Shown: in pieces, positions 1 to 5,996 of the stretch
Numbering within the stretch: position 1 is the first letter of the stretch
How the letters are laid out: the number at the start of each line of letters is the position of its first letter
DNA from: Croceibacterium_A sp035555595
Lineage (GTDB): Bacteria > Pseudomonadota > Alphaproteobacteria > Sphingomonadales > Sphingomonadaceae
Length of the DNA stretch: 6,604 bases
Assembly: GCA_035555595.1 (NCBI GenBank)
Contig: DATMGK010000091.1
Location: 1 to 6,604 of the forward strand
Direction: 5' to 3'
Made by a program: the position numbers and the translations under genes
The notes under the pieces: model-generated
Told to the model about the DNA's origin: nothing
The model's database searches: none
The model's input: the letters and a program-made list of their open reading frames with translations, nothing else

Positions 1-1284
1 CATAGCGCGGCCCATTTCCTGGTGCATCTTCAGCAATTTGTTCACTTCCTGCACGCTGGTGCCGGAACCGGTCGCCACGCGCTTTTTGCGCTTGGCGTTC
101 AGCAGTTCCGGGCGCTGGCGCTCGGTAGGGGTCATGGAGCCGATGATGGCATCCATATGGACGAGCACCTTGTCGTCCATGCCGCCGGCAGCCATTGCCT
201 GCTTGGCCTTCTTCATGCCCGGCATCATGCCCGCCAGCATTCCGAGACCGCCCATGTTCTGCATCTGACGCAACTGAGTGCGCAAATCGTTCATGTCGAA
301 CTGGCCCTTGAGCATCCGCTCCGCCAGCTTGTCGGCATCTTCCTTCTCGATCGTCGCCGCCGCCTTCTCGACGATGGAGACGATATCGCCCATGCCCAGG
401 ATGCGGCCCGCCACACGGCCGGGATGGAACGGCTCGATCGCGTCCAGCTTTTCACCGGTGCCCGCGAACTTGATCGGCTTGCCCGTGACAGCCCGCATGG
501 AAAGCGCCGCGCCGCCGCGCGCATCGCCATCCATCCGCGTCAGAACCACGCCGGTCAGCGGCACTTCGTCGGAGAAGCTCTGCGCGACGTTCACCGCGTC
601 CTGACCGGTGAGCGAATCGACCACCAGCAGCACTTCGGTAGGTGCAGCGACCCCGGCCACGGCCTTCATCTCGGCCATCAGCGCGGCATCGACGTGGAGG
701 CGGCCAGCGGTATCGAGCAGCAGTACGTCCACTGCCTGCAACCGGGCCGATTCGATCGCGCGGCGGGCGATATCCACCGGCTGCTGTCCCTGCACAATCG
801 GCAGGGTTGCCACCTCGACCTGTTCGCCCAGAACCTTCAGCTGTTCCTGCGCGGCCGGGCGATTGACGTCCAACGACGCCATCAGCGCCTTTTTGCCGTG
901 CTTCTCGCGGATCAGCTTGCCCAGCTTGGCCGTCGTGGTCGTCTTGCCCGATCCCTGCAGGCCAACCATCATGATGACGACGGGCGGCTTCGCATCGAGG
1001 ACAAGCGGAGCGGCTTCCTCGCCGCCCAGCATCGCCACCAGCTCGTCGTTGACGACCTTGACGACCTGCTGACCCGGCGTGACGGAGCGCAGCACCTGCT
1101 GGCCCACGGCCTTTTCGGTAACGTTGGCGATGAAATCGCGCGCGACAGGCAGCGCTACGTCCGCCTCCAGCAGGGCGATCCGTACTTCACGCATCGCCTC
1201 GCGCACATCACCTTCGTTCAGCGCGCCGCGACCGCGCAGGCGGTCGAAGACCCCGGTCAGGCGATCGGACAGCGTGTCGAACAT
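1..1284 (-). CDS. ffh: Signal recognition particle protein Ffh, C-terminus cut by window edge
   Basis: Ffh is the GTPase subunit of the signal recognition particle. It binds 4.5S RNA and signal sequences emerging from the ribosome and docks with FtsY at the inner membrane. The reading frame is open for 428 codons from the ATG at 1284 to the window edge. An N-domain helical bundle (about 1-85) is followed by the G domain: P-loop GLQGSGKTT at 108-116, DVNRP at 139-143, DTAGR at 191-195, DSLTGQ at 223-228, TRMDGDARGG at 249-258 and FAGTGE near 273-278. The methionine-rich M domain starts at about 310, and its RNA-binding stretch KRKKRVATGSG lies at about 398-408. Family members are about 450-500 residues, so perhaps 25-70 are missing. 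The start matches the usual MFD.LSDRL N-terminus. The Shine-Dalgarno is poor (GGAG 12 bases upstream). It lies downstream of tRNA-Ala on the same strand. Identification is certain. Confidence 0.98.
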   Translation of the reverse strand, partial: MFDTLSDRLTGVFDRLRGRGALNEGDVREAMREVRIALLEADVALPVARDFIANVTEKAVGQQVLRSVTPGQQVVKVVNDELVAMLGGEEAAPLVLDAKPPVVIMMVGLQGSGKTTTTAKLGKLIREKHGKKALMASLDVNRPAAQEQLKVLGEQVEVATLPIVQGQQPVDIARRAIESARLQAVDVLLLDTAGRLHVDAALMAEMKAVAGVAAPTEVLLVVDSLTGQDAVNVAQSFSDEVPLTGVVLTRMDGDARGGAALSMRAVTGKPIKFAGTGEKLDAIEPFHPGRVAGRILGMGDIVSIVEKAAATIEKEDADKLAERMLKGQFDMNDLRTQLRQMQNMGGLGMLAGMMPGMKKAKQAMAAGGMDDKVLVHMDAIIGSMTPTERQRPELLNAKRKKRVATGSGTSVQEVNKLLKMHQEMGRAM

Positions 1285-1368
1285 GGCCTCGCGTCACTCC
1301 AATTTCGCCAAACGCCAAAAACGCCGGCGGACGAAACCTCGTCAGCCAGCGTGGCGATCAGCACTGCT

Positions 1369-1387
1369 GCCACGTTCATAACGTGGC
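1369..1387. repeat. Perfect 8-bp inverted repeat between tRNA-Ala and ffh
   Basis: The arms GCCACGTT (1369-1376) and AACGTGGC (1380-1387) are perfect complements around a 3-base spacer. The 9-mer CGTGGCGAT at the right arm (1382-1390) also occurs at 1350-1358. There is no T-run on either side, so it is not a classical intrinsic terminator. It could be a processing or termination hairpin after the tRNA, an operator for a dimeric regulator upstream of ffh, or chance. No function can be assigned from sequence alone. Confidence 0.5.
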
Positions 1388-1402
1388 GATAAATCATTCA
1401 AA

Positions 1403-1478
<76 letters not shown>

Positions 1479-1536
1479 GATCCATTTATCCGGCGCATCC
1501 TGGGAGACGCGCCATCCCGAACCGCTCCGGCCCGGG

Positions 1537-1560
1537 AGCGCCGCCTTTATGGGCGGCGCT
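1537..1560 (-). terminator. 9-bp stem-loop, second of two after the zinc-ribbon gene
   Basis: Perfect arms AGCGCCGCC (1537-1545) and GGCGGCGCT (1552-1560) enclose a 6-base loop. On the minus strand it lies between the zinc-ribbon gene and tRNA-Ala and is followed by CCCGGG rather than a T-run, so termination strength is uncertain. On the plus strand the tail is only TTTGAAAT. It probably backs up the larger hairpin just upstream in the minus-strand transcript. Confidence 0.5.
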
Positions 1561-1567
1561 TTGAAAT

Positions 1568-1612
1568 CGCAAGCCCCAAATCGCGATGATTTTCACCATC
1601 GCCGGGCTTGCG
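1568..1612 (-). terminator. Large stem-loop just after the zinc-ribbon gene, probable terminator
   Basis: The outer arms at 1568-1576 (CGCAAGCCC) and 1604-1612 (GGGCTTGCG) pair perfectly over 9 bp. Inside them, GCGATG (1583-1588) and CATCGC (1597-1602) form a further 6-bp stem with an 8-base loop. On the minus strand the hairpin starts 6 bases after the stop codon at 1619 and is followed by ATTTC, a modest U-rich tail. Position and stability fit a transcription terminator for the zinc-ribbon gene. Confidence 0.6.
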
Positions 1613-1618
1613 GCACGA

Positions 1619-1942
1619 TCAGTTGTCGTCGTCCTGATCGTCGCCGCTACCGATCTCGCCCAGATCGTCGTCGCCGCCCAGGTCGACATCGTTGTCGGGC
1701 GAATCCTCACCCTCGTCGATATCTTCCAGATCGTCGTCGGCCAGATCGTTATCCTGCTCCTTCGGCTCCTTGTCCTTCTGCGCTTCCTCAAAAGGAATCG
1801 GCTGCTTGGATTTGAGCACGGGTTCAGGATACCACTCGTTCCCGCAATCGATGCAGGTGACGGGATCTTCCTTGCCGAGATCGTAGAAGCGTTCACCGCA
1901 CTTCGGGCAGGTGCGCTTGGCGCCCCATTCAGGCTTCACCAT
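1619..1942 (-). CDS. TIGR02300-type acidic zinc-ribbon protein of unknown function
   Basis: This 107-residue protein has two parts. The N-terminus (about 1-40) carries two CxxC pairs, C12-P-K-C15 and C30-I-D-C33, which should form a zinc ribbon, with RFYDLG (18-23) between them. The C-terminus is low-complexity acidic: 26 of the last 51 residues are Asp or Glu. This is the layout of the TIGR02300 (FYDLN_acid) family, which is common in Alphaproteobacteria and has no known function. The usual FYDLN motif ends in Gly here. There is no signal peptide or membrane segment, so it is probably cytoplasmic. An acidic tail with a zinc ribbon could suit contact with a basic partner or nucleic-acid machinery, but that is speculation. 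The start at 1942 is supported by GAGGA about 7 bases upstream. It is divergent from aroA, a neighbour of this family in other Alphaproteobacteria. Confidence 0.92.
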   Translation of the reverse strand: MVKPEWGAKRTCPKCGERFYDLGKEDPVTCIDCGNEWYPEPVLKSKQPIPFEEAQKDKEPKEQDNDLADDDLEDIDEGEDSPDNDVDLGGDDDLGEIGSGDDQDDDN

Positions 1943-2093
1943 GGATATATCCTCGTTAGCACGCCCGCGGACGTGCCGGTAAATGTCGGGACTTGATGGT
2001 GGCGACTTGCGCCATAATCAAGAGCGGCGCGCGCCTTGCCACAGGGCACTGGCGCTGTCAAAAGCCGCCCGCTTCACGGGTAAGAGAGCTTCC
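1943..2093. promoter_or_regulatory. Divergent upstream region of the zinc-ribbon gene and aroA
   Basis: If aroA starts at 2094, these 151 bases separate two divergent genes. A CATAAT at 2013-2018 is a fair -10 box for aroA, but the nearest -35-like TTGATG (1993-1998) is only 14 bases away, so the match is weak. On the minus strand a perfect TTGACA (complement of 2056-2061) could be a -35 box for the zinc-ribbon gene, but the sequence 17 bases on (CAAGGC) is a poor -10. No operator-like repeat stands out. Confidence 0.3.
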
Positions 2094-3428
2094 TTGCACA
2101 CTGGTTCCAACACTTCCGCGCGGCCCCGCCGCTTTGTTCCCGCAGGTTCGCTGACCGGCCGCATCCGCGTGCCGGGCGACAAATCGATCAGCCACCGCTC
2201 TCTGATGTTCGGCGCGCTGGCCGTTGGGGAAACGCGCGTCACCGGCTTGCTGGAAGGCGAAGACGTGATGGCCACCGCCGCCGCGCTACGCGCCATGGGC
2301 GCGACGATAGAGCGCGAAGGTGAAGGCGCGTGGCGCATCAACGGCGTCGGTGTGGGCGCCCTGCTCCAGCCGGAAACGCCGCTGGAGATGGGCAATTCCG
2401 GTACATCCACGCGCCTCCTCATGGGCCTGATCGCTAGCCACCCGATCACGGCAACCTTTACCGGTGACGCCAGCCTGTCGAAACGTCCCATGGGACGCGT
2501 GACCGAGCCGCTCGGCCTGATGGGCGCGGGTTTTTCCGGCGCAATGCTGCCCCTGACCGAACGCGGACTGAGCCCGGCCGTGCCGATCACCTATCGCCTG
2601 CCCGTGGCCAGCGCTCAGGTTAAGAGCGCGATTCTTCTGGCCGGGCTGAACACTGCTGGCGTGACCACAGTAATCGAACCCGTCCCTACTCGCGACCATA
2701 CAGAACGTATGCTGAAAGGCTTCGGCGCGGACCTGTGGGTGGAGGAAGAGAACGGGGAGCGCGTGATCCGCCTTCGAGGAGAAGCGGAACTGCGCCCGCA
2801 GACCATCGATGTTCCGGGTGATCCCTCCTCCGCAGCGTTCTTTGCGGTGGCCGCGCTACTGGTGCCTGGCAGCGATCTGGTGATCGAGAATGTCGGCCTC
2901 AATCCCACCCGTGCCGGGCTTTACGAAGTGCTGCGCCAGATGGGCGGGCAGATCGAGGAACTGAATGCTCGCGAAGTTGGCGGGGAGCCAGTGGCGGACC
3001 TGCGCGTGCGCCACTCGATGCTGACCGGGATCGAAGTCGACCCCGCCCTCGCCCCCAGCATGATCGATGAGTTTCCAGTGTTGTTCGTCGCTGCCGCGCT
3101 GGCGCAAGGTCGCACCGTTACCACCGGGTTGGACGAGTTGCGCGTGAAGGAAAGCGATCGCCTGGCCGTCATGGCGTCAGCCCTCCGCATCGCCGGTGCG
3201 CAGGTGGAAGAACGAGAGGACGGGCTTGTGATCGATGGCACCGGTGGCGATCCACTTTCCGGCGGCACGGAACCTGTCGCTACCCATCTCGACCACCGTA
3301 TCGCCATGTCGATGGCCGTGGCGGGCATCACCAGCCGCGATGGCGTGGAGGTAGATGACACCCGCCCGATTGCCACCAGCTTTCCGCAATTCGAAGCGCT
3401 GCTGGATGGCGCTACCGCAGCGGTCTGA
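2094..3428 (+). CDS. aroA: 3-phosphoshikimate 1-carboxyvinyltransferase (EPSP synthase), class II type
   Basis: The enzyme joins phosphoenolpyruvate to shikimate-3-phosphate, the sixth step of the shikimate pathway, in the cytoplasm. Counting from the TTG at 2094 (444 residues, normal for the family), it has GDKS with K30, GNSGTSTR at 100-107, SAQVK at 173-177, RDHTE at 200-204, NPTR at 270-273, D325 in PSMIDEFP, E353 in RVKESDR and D400-H-R in THLDHRIAMS. GDK, SAQxK, RxHxE and NxTR are hallmarks of class II enzymes such as that of Agrobacterium CP4. Gly103 stands where CP4 has Ala100. The frame stays open back to an ATG at 1983, but that adds 37 unconserved residues without a ribosome binding site; the TTG has AGAGAG about 7 bases upstream and gives a family-like N-terminus. 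Tail to tail with the gdx-like gene, 3 bases apart. The gene is certain, the start less so. Confidence 0.95.
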   Translation: MHTGSNTSARPRRFVPAGSLTGRIRVPGDKSISHRSLMFGALAVGETRVTGLLEGEDVMATAAALRAMGATIEREGEGAWRINGVGVGALLQPETPLEMGNSGTSTRLLMGLIASHPITATFTGDASLSKRPMGRVTEPLGLMGAGFSGAMLPLTERGLSPAVPITYRLPVASAQVKSAILLAGLNTAGVTTVIEPVPTRDHTERMLKGFGADLWVEEENGERVIRLRGEAELRPQTIDVPGDPSSAAFFAVAALLVPGSDLVIENVGLNPTRAGLYEVLRQMGGQIEELNAREVGGEPVADLRVRHSMLTGIEVDPALAPSMIDEFPVLFVAAALAQGRTVTTGLDELRVKESDRLAVMASALRIAGAQVEEREDGLVIDGTGGDPLSGGTEPVATHLDHRIAMSMAVAGITSRDGVEVDDTRPIATSFPQFEALLDGATAAV

Positions 3429-3431
3429 CGA

Positions 3432-3752
3432 TCACGCCGGGCTGGACAGCTTCATCAGCACCAGCCCGGATACGATCAGCACAGCAGCCGTCACACGCAT
3501 GACGGTCACCGCTTCCCCCAGAACGACGATACCGACCAGAAAGGCGCCCACAGCGCCGATCCCGGTCCATACCGTATAGGCCGTACCCAGCGGCAGCGAT
3601 TTCATCGCCAGCGCCAGCAGGCCGATGCTCATGGTCATGGCTACAAACGTGATGACTAGGGGGCCGGGGCGCGTCAGGCCTTCCGACAACTTCATCGTGT
3701 AAGCCCAGACGACCTCCAGAATACCGGCAACGAATAGCATGACCCAAGCCAT
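3432..3752 (-). CDS. gdx: Small multidrug-resistance family exporter, Gdx/SugE (guanidinium) subtype
   Basis: A 106-residue inner-membrane protein with four predicted helices (about 3-20, 30-48, 57-78 and 84-102). SMR proteins work as antiparallel dimers exchanging a cation for protons through a central Glu, here E13. Gdx-type exporters carry guanidinium; their typical residues are all present: G10, E13, W16, S42 and W62 in the signature LPLGTAYTVWTGIGAVG (about 53-69). These separate it from the EmrE multidrug branch, so guanidinium export is the best guess, though older annotations would call it a quaternary ammonium exporter (SugE). The frame extends to an ATG at 3767, but AAGGAGG lies 6 bases before the ATG at 3752, and starting there gives the standard length and N-terminus. 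It is a single gene with no partner SMR subunit. Its leader contains competing RNA helices (3753-3887), which suggests translational control. Confidence 0.95.
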   Translation of the reverse strand: MAWVMLFVAGILEVVWAYTMKLSEGLTRPGPLVITFVAMTMSIGLLALAMKSLPLGTAYTVWTGIGAVGAFLVGIVVLGEAVTVMRVTAAVLIVSGLVLMKLSSPA

Positions 3753-3887
3753 GGCAGCCTCCTTCAAGGGTTAGCTGCCGGGCCGTCCCGGTCTTGATCG
3801 CCCGCGCGGGTCGCTCCGGCTGGACACGGAGGACGTGGCCTGCCGCGACGCCCAAATAGCCACCGCTTCACCTGTTCTCAAGACCGG
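3753..3887 (-). promoter_or_regulatory. Structured leader of the gdx-like gene, candidate riboswitch
   Basis: On the minus strand three helices overlap. (1) CCGGTCTTGA (3878-3887) pairs perfectly over 10 bp with TCAAGACCGG (3788-3797), closing an 80-nt domain that can hold GTGGC/GCCAC and CTCCG/CGGAG stems. (2) CCGGG-ACGG-CCCGG (3778-3791) is a 5-bp hairpin with an ACGG loop that uses the last four bases of helix 1. (3) GGCAGC (3774-3779) pairs with GCTGCC (3753-3758), placing the AAGGAGG ribosome binding site in a 15-base loop next to the start codon; it shares two bases with helix 2. Such exclusive pairings are typical of translational switches. The ACGG loop resembles guanidine-II (mini-ykkC) hairpins, but a second ACGR hairpin is missing. 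The sequence also does not show the conserved blocks of the guanidine-I class. Helix pairing is seen; switching is inferred. Confidence 0.4.
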
Positions 3888-3909
3888 TTTCCCACCCTAA
3901 GGGGCGGTA

Positions 3910-4542
3910 ATGATTATCGCTGTCGACGGCCCAACCGCTTCTGGCAAAGGCACCATCGCTCGGGCGCTGGCCGCCCGCTTCGGTTTGCCACATCTCGATA
4001 CGGGCCTGCTCTATCGCGCGGTGGGGCGGCAGGTCTTTCTTGCTGGCGGCAATCCGGACGATCCAGCCGATGCGCTGGCAGCGTGTGACTTTGCCGACAG
4101 CCTGCTCGGCGATCGCAATCTACGCAGCGAAACTAGCGGCGGCCTCGCCAGTCGCGTTTCTGTCCACCCCGCCGTGCGGGAGGCGCTCTATGAGCGTCAG
4201 CGCCGCTTCGCGCTCCAGCCCGGCGGTGCGGTACTCGATGGACGCGACATCGGCACGGTGATTGCCCCGGATGCGGAGGTAAAACTGTTCGTCACCGCCA
4301 GCGTAGAAGCACGCGCTCTGCGTCGCTGGAACGAAATGCGCGAACGTGGCGAAAACCCGACGCTCGCAGATATCGAAATGGACCTCCACCGTCGGGATGA
4401 ACGCGACCGCAGCCGCGCAGAGGCGCCGCTGCGTGCGGCCGACGACGCGGTGGTGCTCGATACTTCCGAACTGGACCGCAACGCTGCGGTTGCAGCGGCT
4501 ATTGCGCTGGTGGAAACGCGAATCGGAGGCCGATCCGCCTGA
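3910..4542 (+). CDS. cmk: Cytidylate kinase (CMP/dCMP kinase)
   Basis: Cmk transfers phosphate from ATP to CMP or dCMP, recycling pyrimidine nucleotides in the cytoplasm. The 210-residue length is normal for the short bacterial form. The P-loop GPTASGKGT is at 7-15. The nucleotide-binding stretch HLDTGLLYRAVG lies at 28-39, DGRDIGTVIAPDAEVKLFV at 110-128 carries the conserved GRD, and the lid with RRDERDRSRAEAPL lies at 161-174. The start at 3910 gives the expected MIIAVDGP N-terminus and has AAGGGG about 7 bases upstream. In many relatives cmk directly follows aroA and precedes rpsA; here it is separated from both by minus-strand genes, so it probably needs its own promoter, but I could not find a convincing one. 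It ends 2 bases from the stop of the cyclase gene that faces it. Confidence 0.97.
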   Translation: MIIAVDGPTASGKGTIARALAARFGLPHLDTGLLYRAVGRQVFLAGGNPDDPADALAACDFADSLLGDRNLRSETSGGLASRVSVHPAVREALYERQRRFALQPGGAVLDGRDIGTVIAPDAEVKLFVTASVEARALRRWNEMRERGENPTLADIEMDLHRRDERDRSRAEAPLRAADDAVVLDTSELDRNAAVAAAIALVETRIGGRSA

Positions 4543-4544
4543 TC

Positions 4545-5840
4545 TCAGCCTGCGACCTTCGCCACTTTTCCAAATCCATCCTCAGGGCCGACATGGGTGT
4601 GATAGACCATGATTTCGCCCACACCTTTCAGCGTCATCGCCTCGGGTGTGCCGAAATTACCCTTATCGCGCGTACGCAGCCAGGTGCTTTCTGAAATGGC
4701 AATGCCATTCATCGGCGCGGTGTTCTGCAACCGCGCGGCGACGTTCACCGTATCGCCCCAATAGTCATAGGCCATGCGCGTTGCGCCGATCACGCCGCCG
4801 ACCACCGGCCCGCTGTGAATGCCCACTCGCAGGCCCACCGCATCGACCCCGGCTACTCTCCGCAACTCCTCCACCCCTTCTATCACCGCGCGGGCGAAGG
4901 AAAGAGCCGCATCGGCACTGTTCAGGCTTTCCACGTTCCCGCCTGCGATCGCCAGATAGGAATCGCCCACGGTCTTGACCTTCTCCACATTCCATTCGGC
5001 CGCACAGCGATCCGCATGGTTGAAGAAGCTGTTCAGCAATTCCACCAGATGGCCCGGCGAAATACGCTTCGCCAGCGCGGAAAAGCCGACCATATCGATG
5101 AAGATCACACTGGCGTCAGCATAGGAATCCGCCACCACCCGGCCATCGCGGATGCGCTGCACAGCCGCCGGGGGCAACATGTTCAGCACCAGTTCCTCAT
5201 TCCGCTGGCGTTCGGCATCCAGCCCGTCCGCAAGTGTGAAAGCGGAACGGCTAGTCCGCCCGACCGCCAGATTTATCGCGAACATGATGCACGCACCGCT
5301 GAAATAGCTGAGCACCGCAAAGGCAAAGGCAGGATCGCCGCGATCGCCGATTACAGCGCCGACCCATCCGATCATGTCCGCGGCCAGCCACGCGATGAAC
5401 ATCCGGGGCCGCCCGGCCAGTGTAACGGCTGCGAACGCCGTCAGGATCAGCCGATTGATAACCGTCACCGAATGAACCATCGATCCGGCGTGTTCGAGAT
5501 AGTCAAACAACACCGAATTGGCGCGTCCGATCAAAAGCGAAAGCAGCACCAGCGCGACAAAATCGATTACGGGATGACGGACGTACTGATCCCAGAACGT
5601 CAGGCAAATATATCCACCAGCCACCAGCAACGACAGACCGAGGAAAACCGCCAGTTGCGCATTTTCCATCTGCGAAACGAAATTGGGATTCACTACTAGA
5701 TAGGCGAGCGTCGCCACCATGAAGATGGAGCAATAGAGGCGCACAAACGGCAGCCGCAGCGTTCGCGCCGTCACATTATAACGCGCCTCTGTGCTGTCGT
5801 CGGCGAAACGACTGAATACGCCCGGTTGTTGCTGTTGCAT
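4545..5840 (-). CDS. Membrane-bound class III adenylate cyclase
   Basis: This 431-residue protein should make cAMP from ATP at the inner membrane. After a short cytoplasmic N-terminus (with MQQQQ) come six hydrophobic segments at about 36-51, 62-80, 91-105, 124-142, 147-165 and 170-193. A linker helix (about 205-225, ending NMLPP) leads to a class III catalytic domain (about 243-415). By comparison with Rv1625c of Mycobacterium tuberculosis, all key residues are present: metal-binding D249 (FIDMVGF) and D293 (VGDSY), adenine-selecting K289 and D359 (AYDYWGD), and transition-state N366 and R370 (NVAAR). K plus D indicates ATP rather than GTP. The catalytic domain should act as a homodimer. The signal sensed by the membrane part is unknown. 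The start at 5840 has GAGGGG about 4 bases upstream. It is convergent with cmk, 2 bases apart, and divergent from rpsA. Confidence 0.93.
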   Translation of the reverse strand: MQQQQPGVFSRFADDSTEARYNVTARTLRLPFVRLYCSIFMVATLAYLVVNPNFVSQMENAQLAVFLGLSLLVAGGYICLTFWDQYVRHPVIDFVALVLLSLLIGRANSVLFDYLEHAGSMVHSVTVINRLILTAFAAVTLAGRPRMFIAWLAADMIGWVGAVIGDRGDPAFAFAVLSYFSGACIMFAINLAVGRTSRSAFTLADGLDAERQRNEELVLNMLPPAAVQRIRDGRVVADSYADASVIFIDMVGFSALAKRISPGHLVELLNSFFNHADRCAAEWNVEKVKTVGDSYLAIAGGNVESLNSADAALSFARAVIEGVEELRRVAGVDAVGLRVGIHSGPVVGGVIGATRMAYDYWGDTVNVAARLQNTAPMNGIAISESTWLRTRDKGNFGTPEAMTLKGVGEIMVYHTHVGPEDGFGKVAKVAG

Positions 5841-5875
5841 CTGCCCCTCTTGCCGCGCGACCCTGCGGCGCCCCG

Positions 5876-5903
5876 ATTGTCGCAGCAGGGCCTAACGGCT
5901 CAA
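5876..5903 (-). promoter_or_regulatory. Candidate promoter of the adenylate cyclase gene
   Basis: On the minus strand, TTGAGC (complement of 5898-5903) is followed 16 bases later by GACAAT (complement of 5876-5881). Each matches the sigma-70 type consensus at four of six positions. Transcription would begin near 5869, giving a leader of about 30 nt. A pair of arms CCCTGC (5861-5866) and GCAGGG (5885-5890) brackets the -10 region and could be a hairpin or an operator, but this may be chance. Confidence 0.4.
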
Positions 5904-5961
5904 CCGTAAAGATTCCCCTGTCCCCGCCCTGCGGGTAGACCAAGGACACACCGGCTTTTGC

Positions 5962-5990
5962 TTGCTTTTACCCCCTCTGTTCCCTATGTG
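5962..5990 (+). promoter_or_regulatory. rpsA: Candidate promoter of rpsA
   Basis: TTGCTT (5962-5967) and TATGTG (5985-5990) are separated by exactly 17 bases. The -35 is reasonable and the -10 keeps the TAT start only. It is the best promoter-like pair I found between the divergent cyclase and rpsA genes. Transcription would start near 5997 and give a leader of about 240 nt. Confidence 0.4.
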
Positions 5991-5996
5991 CGCGCC

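Noticed and set aside
1257..1379. A 40-codon minus-strand frame starting in the palindrome and overlapping the start of ffh, a possible leader peptide
   Set aside because: It has no ribosome binding site, and its last part is out-of-frame ffh sequence. Nothing suggests translation.
22..1392. A 456-codon open frame on the plus strand
   Set aside because: It lies opposite ffh for almost its whole length. Its composition (many His, Arg, Gln) is typical of the antisense of a GC-rich gene, and the minus-strand frame is an unmistakable Ffh.
1586..1996. A 136-codon hydrophobic-looking frame on the plus strand
   Set aside because: It is the antisense of the Asp-rich tail of the zinc-ribbon protein: GAC/GAT codons read backwards as GTC/ATC (Val/Ile), giving a false membrane-like pattern.
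3412..3855. A 147-codon minus-strand frame covering the exporter gene and its leader
   Set aside because: It is in a different frame from the clear SMR protein, has no start signal and no family-like features.
3753..3909. A firm call of a guanidine-I (ykkC) or guanidine-II (mini-ykkC) riboswitch
   Set aside because: The conserved guanidine-I blocks are absent, and only one ACGR-loop hairpin is present where guanidine-II needs two. I therefore report the leader only as a candidate switch.
4815..5699. A 294-codon plus-strand frame
   Set aside because: It is the shadow of the adenylate cyclase gene, with His/Arg/Gln-rich composition and no motif.
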